From contig JAHIVS010000441.1 in NCBI GenBank assembly GCA_018816605.1, positions 1-11,374 of the forward strand: a DNA stretch of 11,374 bases. The letters run 5' to 3'. Made by a program: the position numbers and the translations under genes. Below the pieces are notes generated by a model that was not told the origin of the DNA, did not search any database, and saw only the letters and a program-made list of their open reading frames with translations. This DNA is from Pseudomonadota bacterium. GTDB lineage: Bacteria > Desulfobacterota > Desulfobacteria > Desulfobacterales > Desulfobacteraceae. Below are positions 7,483-11,374 of this stretch, in pieces (position 1 is the stretch's first letter; every line of letters begins with the position of its first letter).

Positions 7483-8873
7483 AATCTTTTTCCGTACTGG
7501 CTGTGGACGATGACCCGGATTTTTTAAAGGGGCTGATCCGAAATCTTAAGAAACAATTCACACAAATCCGATTTCTGGGTGCATCTTCAGGTGATGAGGC
7601 CCTTGACATTCTCCGCCACGAAGATATCGGGGTCATGCTTACCGACCTGCAGATGCCTGAAATATCCGGCCATGACCTGTTGCTCAAAGGGCTTGAAATA
7701 AATGCCCATCTGTGTGTGATCATGATCACCGGTCACGGCACGGTTGAAAACGCCGTCAGTGCACTCAAAAAAGGTGCCTGGGATTTCATCTCCAAACCCG
7801 TGGACAGGGAGACCCTTTACCACACGGTTGAGCGGGCCATGGAGCATTATACCCTTGCCAGCGAGAATAAACGCTTGCAGAATATTATCAAATCCCTGAG
7901 TTCAGACCAGACGGTGCATTGGGAAAGCCGGGTTATGAAACAGCTCCGGGAAAAGATGAGTGCCATTGCCGTAACAGATTACACCGTGCTTGTCACCGGA
8001 GAATCCGGATGCGGAAAAGAGTACATTGCCAAGGCCATACACGCTTTATCCAAAAGAAAGCAGGATGCCTGCCATACCCTGAATTGCCCGGCCATCCCCG
8101 AGCAACTTCTGGAAAGTGAGCTGTTCGGCCATGTAAAAGGGGCGTTTACCGGGGCTGAACGAAACCGGGACGGCTTTTTCATGATGGCCAACAAAGGCAC
8201 CCTGATTCTGGATGAAATCGGGGACATCGGTCTTCCCATCCAGGCAAAGTTGCTCAAGTTTCTCCAGGACAAGGAGGTCAAACCCGTAGGGTCCAGCCTT
8301 TCCAAAACAACGGATGTCCGCATCATGGCATTGACCAACCAGAATCTTGAAAACAAAATTCTGGACGGCAGTTTCAGGCAGGACCTGTATTACCGTTTGA
8401 ACGTTCTTTCCGTAAAAGTGCCCCCCTTGAGGGAAAGAAAAGAAGATATCCCCATGCTGGTAAGGGAATTTGTCTTGAATACCTGTGATGAAATGGGCAT
8501 CCCCCCCATGGAAATTGATCCTCTGGCGCTCAGTTTTCTTTCCCGGCAGGTCTGGCCCGGCAATGTAAGGGAATTGCTCAATTATGTCCGCCGCATGGTG
8601 GTATTTTCAAACGGCAAGACCATTGACCTGGCCCTGATCAATCTTGTGGAGGGGGATCTTGAAACCACCCTCCATCCCGAAGGAATTCCCTTGTACAAGG
8701 ATGCCAAGAAACAGGCCCTGGATATTTTTTCAAAAAACTACCTGACCCGCCTACTCGAACAAACCCGGGGCAACATCTCAGAAACCTCAAGACTCAGCGG
8801 CATTGAACGGGCATCGATCCAGAAAATCATCCATCGCCTGCACATGGATATCTCCCGATTCCGGTCCGCCTAA
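7479..8873 (+). CDS. NtrC-type sigma-54-dependent response regulator
   Basis: A 464-residue cytosolic transcription activator with three parts. The receiver (about 1-120) has the acidic pocket DDD (10-12), phospho-acceptor Asp56 in MLTDLQMP, and Lys in SKPVD. The AAA+ domain (about 145-375) has Walker A GESGCGKE (174-181; many relatives have Thr where this has Cys), GAFTGA (221-226) that touches sigma-54, Walker B LDEIGD around Asp245-Glu246, and FRQDLYYRLNV with the arginine-finger region. The C-terminus (about 415-460) is a Fis-type helix-turn-helix. The ATG overlaps the kinase stop (ATGA, 7479-7482), so the two are coupled and form a cognate pair. GAFTGA predicts that it activates sigma-54 promoters; the best target is the divergent transporter promoter with its twin palindromes. 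AtoC- and ZraR-like proteins are built the same way, but orthology is not shown. Confidence 0.96.
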   Translation: MKSFSVLAVDDDPDFLKGLIRNLKKQFTQIRFLGASSGDEALDILRHEDIGVMLTDLQMPEISGHDLLLKGLEINAHLCVIMITGHGTVENAVSALKKGAWDFISKPVDRETLYHTVERAMEHYTLASENKRLQNIIKSLSSDQTVHWESRVMKQLREKMSAIAVTDYTVLVTGESGCGKEYIAKAIHALSKRKQDACHTLNCPAIPEQLLESELFGHVKGAFTGAERNRDGFFMMANKGTLILDEIGDIGLPIQAKLLKFLQDKEVKPVGSSLSKTTDVRIMALTNQNLENKILDGSFRQDLYYRLNVLSVKVPPLRERKEDIPMLVREFVLNTCDEMGIPPMEIDPLALSFLSRQVWPGNVRELLNYVRRMVVFSNGKTIDLALINLVEGDLETTLHPEGIPLYKDAKKQALDIFSKNYLTRLLEQTRGNISETSRLSGIERASIQKIIHRLHMDISRFRSA

Positions 8874-9355
8874 TCTGTTGCACCCCTGGAACCACGGCCA
8901 CGACCCATGCCACAGCCCCCACGGCCCATCCCCCTGCCGGGACCGCCCATGCATCTGGCCTGCCCCGTCGAGCGGTAAGGTTCTTGGCTTTTATATGACC
9001 GCTTTTCTGCTTTTTGTTTTCCAGAAACCCCCTGGAGTGCTGCTTTTGTTTTATATCGCTCGATGGCTGCTTCCACAGTGCCGGTCTGGTCGCAAATCAC
9101 CTGAACTTTTCTTTCATTAAAGACATCCATGGCATTGGGTCCACACCGGCCTGTTATCACCAGATCAACCCCTTTATCGATTAAAAATGCCGCAGATCGA
9201 ATACCGGCCCCCCCGGTCTGGTCTGCATTTTCATTTTCAAATACCGCCAATTGCATATCCTTTGTGTCAACCACGACAAAAAACCGGCAGCGCCCAAACC
9301 GTGGGTCGATCTGTGCGGTGATCTCTTCTCCAAACGAACTGATCGCAATTTTCAT
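8870..9355 (-). CDS. COG1433 NifX/NifB-like metal-cluster protein
   Basis: A 161-residue member of the dinitrogenase iron-molybdenum cofactor family (COG1433), the family of NifX, the NifB C-terminus and the orange protein Orp of Desulfovibrio. Family signs are MKIAISSFGEEITAQIDPRFGRC at the N-terminus in parts (DPRFGR at 18-22), TGGAGI (47-52) and TGRCGPNA (68-75). The tail (137-158) is Gly/Arg/Met rich with two cysteines nearby (GPGRGMGRGGCGMGRGRG), a common add-on in anaerobes that could bind metal. The domain probably carries or binds a Mo/Fe-type cluster; no nif gene is in the window, so a role in nitrogen fixation is not implied. The ATG at 9355 has GGAGG (9360-9364) four bases upstream. 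Its TAG stop overlaps the TAA stop of the convergent regulator. It has its own sigma-54-type promoter. Confidence 0.93.
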   Translation of the reverse strand: MKIAISSFGEEITAQIDPRFGRCRFFVVVDTKDMQLAVFENENADQTGGAGIRSAAFLIDKGVDLVITGRCGPNAMDVFNERKVQVICDQTGTVEAAIERYKTKAALQGVSGKQKAEKRSYKSQEPYRSTGQARCMGGPGRGMGRGGCGMGRGRGSRGATD

Positions 9356-9386
9356 TTTACCTCCTTTGAAAACGGCTATCTTATTT

Positions 9387-9448
9387 CCCCCACATGTATT
9401 CATCGGTTCCTGAATATATCCATCCTTTTTGTAATCATCATGTGGGGG
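9387..9448 (-). promoter_or_regulatory. Leader inverted repeat upstream of the COG1433 gene
   Basis: CCCCCACATG (9387-9396) and CATGTGGGGG (9439-9448) are perfect 10-bp reverse complements separated by 42 bases. Inside lies a shorter ATTCA/TGAAT pair. The whole unit falls inside the predicted 5' leader (about 9467 to 9356), so the message could fold into a long stem ending ~20 bases before the ribosome site. It may be a regulatory RNA structure or a protein operator; I do not match it to a known riboswitch. Confidence 0.45.
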
Positions 9449-9477
9449 GCTTCCCGCCTTGGTAACAATAAAAAATA

Positions 9478-9493
9478 GGCAAAGAGCATGCCA
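9478..9493 (-). promoter_or_regulatory. Sigma-54 (-24/-12) promoter of the COG1433 gene
   Basis: On the minus strand the sequence is TGGCATGCTCTTTGCC, with correct ten-base spacing between GG and GC. It matches TGGCAYRNNNNTTGCW at all but the last position (C for W). Start of transcription would be near 9467, with a leader of ~112 bases. Sigma-54 control of a COG1433 gene parallels the orp genes of Desulfovibrio. I see no copy of the CTTAAG-centred palindrome upstream, so another activator is likely. Confidence 0.7.
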
Positions 9494-9676
9494 CCTCTGC
9501 CGGCACCAGAAAAAAAACGGTTTTCCTTTCCCTTTCCCAGGGTAAAAAAAGGGTCCGTCATGGGAACACACCCCGCAACCGCCCGATAGCAACCCTGAAA
9601 AACAACAAACGTGCATCCCATCTGCCCAAACCGTTTTGACACAGGGTTCAGATCCCTGGATTTAAAAGCGCAACCC

Positions 9677-9698
9677 AGGATCGCAAAGTTGCGATCCT
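9677..9698. repeat. 22-bp palindrome in intergenic region
   Basis: AGGATCGCAA (9677-9686) and TTGCGATCCT (9689-9698) are perfect reverse complements around AG. No T run follows on either strand, so it is not an intrinsic terminator. Its centre is about 220 bases upstream of the predicted COG1433 start and 120 bases upstream of the Cache sensor ATG, so it may be an operator or activator site for either. Confidence 0.6.
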
Positions 9699-9734
9699 TT
9701 GGGGATGGGTTCAGCCGTTCCGGAACAAATCCCA

Positions 9735-9763
9735 TTGACAAAGCCGGTCGTTTCTGAAAAATT
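9735..9763 (+). promoter_or_regulatory. Weak candidate sigma-70 promoter for the Cache sensor
   Basis: A perfect -35 hexamer TTGACA (9735-9740) with AAAATT (9758-9763) 17 bases on, which matches only three of six -10 positions. It lies 45 bases before the sensor ATG, in the right place but weakly supported. Confidence 0.2.
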
Positions 9764-9807
9764 CTTTTCCCGATGCACTAACCAGCAGTTTCATTTAAGG
9801 AGATGGT

Positions 9808-11374
9808 ATGAACCCCTTTGATCTGATCAAAAATTTCCCCATCCGGTACAAGCTGCTGTTTATTTATTCATTCTGCTTTCTGATCATCATAAGCCTCTCC
9901 AGCCTGATCATCTATTTTATTGTCAAGCAAAATCTAGAAAAAAACATCGAAAGCGAATTGAAAAATTCCACTTCTGCCATCCTGAACACGGTCAAGACCG
10001 CGGTGTCGGTTTCCATCAAAAACCGTCTGAGAGGAGTGGCTGAAAAAAATTATGATATTATCCAGCACCTCCATGACCGGCAAAAGGCAGGGGAGATCAG
10101 TCTGGAAGAGGCAAAGGCAAGGGCGTCGGACATCATCCTCTGCCAGAAAATCGGCATCACCGGGTATGTCTGTATTCTGGACGGCAGAGGCCGGGTACTC
10201 AAACACCCTAAAAAGCCTTTGGAAGGACTGGATATTTCCGATCACAGGTTTGTCCAGGAGATGATTGCCAAAAAAAACGGGTATATCGAATATTCATGGA
10301 AAAACCCGGAAGATGCTGCACCCCGTCCCAAGGCCTTGTATATCAATTATTTTGAGCCCTGGGACTGGATGATCACGGTCTCCTCCTATCGAAAAGAATT
10401 TTCACAACTGGTGGAAATCAATGATTTTAAAGAAAGCATCTTAAGCCTGCGCTTCGGGAAAACAGGTTATTCCTATGTCATGGACACCCGGGGCAATGTC
10501 ATCATCCATCCGGAACTGGCCGGGGTCAATATCGCCAGGGACAGACGGTTCTCCGATCAGTTCTTCCGCAAGATGCTGGAAGAAAAGAATGGAAAACTGA
10601 TCTATTCCTGGAAAAACCCAGGTGATGAAAAGCTGCGGAAAAAGCTGGTGATCTTTAATTATATCCCGGAATACGAATGGATCGTTGCTTCGTCCAGCTA
10701 TCTGGATGAATTTTATTTTCCCCTGGGCATCATAAAGCATATCATCATTCTGGTGGGGGCGGCGGCTTTGATTGTTTTTATCCCCATCTCCTTTGTCCTG
10801 AGTTCCACCATCACCAAGCCCCTGCAATCTCTGATGGCCCGGTTTAACCAGGATATAGCCGGCGGATTTTCAAACAGGTCCGTGAAAATGGAATCCAGTG
10901 ACGAAGTGGGACAGCTCACTTTTTATTATAATTCCTTCATGGACAAACTTGCCACCTATGACCGGGAACTTTTGGCCGAAATAAAGGATCGCCGTCTGGC
11001 CCAGGAGGCCTTGAAAGAAAGTGAAGGGAAATACAGATCTGTCATGGAAGCCGTGCCTGACCCCATTGTGGTCTACGACATGGACGGCCTGGTTATTTAT
11101 ATGAATCCGGCCTTTACCAAGGTGTTCGGCTATACCCTTGAAGACAGCCTGGGCAAGACCATGGACCATTTTGTACCCAAAGCCCATTGGAAGGAGACCA
11201 TGAAGGGCATCGGCACGATCCTAAAGGGAGAAATTCTGCCCCGGGTGGAAACCAAACGAAGGGCAAAAAGCGGACGGCTCATTGATGTCACCACCCGTGG
11301 ATCGGTCTTTCGGGATAAAAACGGAAATCCCCTGGGATCGGTGATCACCCACCGGGACATCTCCGAGGTCAAGC
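9808..11374 (+). CDS. Double-Cache sensor protein with HAMP and PAS, 3' end outside window
   Basis: The frame is open from the ATG at 9808 to the window end (522 codons plus one base), so the output domain is missing. It is probably a sensor histidine kinase or other membrane signalling protein. Helix 1 is about 17-38. The periplasmic part has two homologous Cache units, marked by GYVCILDGRGRVLKHP (120-135) and GYSYVMDTRGNVIIHP (221-236), each followed by a YSWKNP motif and a W-x-(M/I) segment ending near SSY. Helix 2 is about 310-331, then HAMP (~332-385, with ITKPL and SSDEVGQL) and PAS (~404-520, PDPIVVYDMDG, MNPAFTKVFGYT). Cache domains usually bind small ligands such as carboxylates or amino acids; the ligand here is unknown. 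AAGGAG (9797-9802) lies five bases before the ATG, and an in-frame stop at 9796-9798 excludes a longer start. Confidence 0.95.
   Translation, partial: MNPFDLIKNFPIRYKLLFIYSFCFLIIISLSSLIIYFIVKQNLEKNIESELKNSTSAILNTVKTAVSVSIKNRLRGVAEKNYDIIQHLHDRQKAGEISLEEAKARASDIILCQKIGITGYVCILDGRGRVLKHPKKPLEGLDISDHRFVQEMIAKKNGYIEYSWKNPEDAAPRPKALYINYFEPWDWMITVSSYRKEFSQLVEINDFKESILSLRFGKTGYSYVMDTRGNVIIHPELAGVNIARDRRFSDQFFRKMLEEKNGKLIYSWKNPGDEKLRKKLVIFNYIPEYEWIVASSSYLDEFYFPLGIIKHIIILVGAAALIVFIPISFVLSSTITKPLQSLMARFNQDIAGGFSNRSVKMESSDEVGQLTFYYNSFMDKLATYDRELLAEIKDRRLAQEALKESEGKYRSVMEAVPDPIVVYDMDGLVIYMNPAFTKVFGYTLEDSLGKTMDHFVPKAHWKETMKGIGTILKGEILPRVETKRRAKSGRLIDVTTRGSVFRDKNGNPLGSVITHRDISEVK

Larger units (their letters stand above)
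9356..9807. other. Divergent intergenic region with regulatory elements
   Basis: A 452-base stretch without a convincing gene between the COG1433 gene and the Cache sensor gene. It holds the leader inverted repeat (9387-9448), a sigma-54-type promoter (9478-9493), a 22-bp palindrome (9677-9698), the direct repeat GGGTTCAG (9644-9651 and 9707-9714, 63 bp apart), a distant AACCCTG/CAGGGTT pair near 9590 and 9643, and two TTGACA hexamers (9636-9641, 9735-9740). Open frames on the minus strand here lack ribosome sites and known motifs. Confidence 0.6.

Noticed and set aside
9356..9616. N-terminal extension of the COG1433 protein
   Set aside because: The family start MKIAIS with GGAGG just upstream is at 9355; the extension looks like non-coding DNA with scattered Cys and Phe.
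9657..9672. A plus-strand GG-N10-GC element before the Cache sensor as a sigma-54 promoter
   Set aside because: Only the GG and GC pairs and a few other bases fit; most conserved positions do not match.
9400..9741. An open frame of ~113 codons on the minus strand upstream of the COG1433 gene
   Set aside because: It begins at TTG without a ribosome site, shows no recognisable motif, and spans the sigma-54 promoter and leader.

Overview
The window looks like chromosomal DNA from a sulfate-reducing member of the Desulfobacterota, probably Desulfobacteraceae-like. This is an inference. It rests on moderate GC content, a long YeiH-type transporter, a kinase with a periplasmic c-heme motif, a COG1433 protein with a Gly/Arg/Met tail, and sigma-54 promoters in two intergenic regions. 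No insertion sequence, CRISPR array, tRNA or rRNA gene was seen.

Left part (1-2703, + strand): the 3' two-thirds or so of purF, followed one base later by an uncharacterised radical SAM protein, then murI (glutamate racemase) after a 101-base gap. These look like housekeeping genes in a head-to-tail row.

Middle part (2733-8873): this is the most interesting region. A YeiH-family (putative sulfate exporter) transporter with an unusual ~150-residue insert after its first membrane helix, plus a small single-helix membrane protein, is read leftward. A divergent two-component pair is read rightward: a sensor kinase with a Tll0287/DUF3365-like periplasmic domain carrying a CxxCH heme motif, and an NtrC-type response regulator with GAFTGA, which marks a sigma-54 activator. 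Between them, the transporter has a consensus-perfect -24/-12 sigma-54 promoter. A one-mismatch IHF-like site lies upstream of it, and about 98 and 120 bases upstream of the predicted transcription start are two palindromic sites spaced 22 bp (about two helical turns). I infer a self-contained circuit: heme/redox sensor kinase -> sigma-54 activator -> transporter operon.

Right part (8870-11374): a COG1433 (NifX/NifB-like, Orp-like) gene is read leftward, with its stop codon overlapping the stop of the response regulator. It has its own sigma-54-type promoter and a leader that can fold on a 10-bp inverted repeat. A 452-base intergenic region then precedes a rightward sensor protein (two homologous Cache units, HAMP, PAS) that is cut off by the window end.
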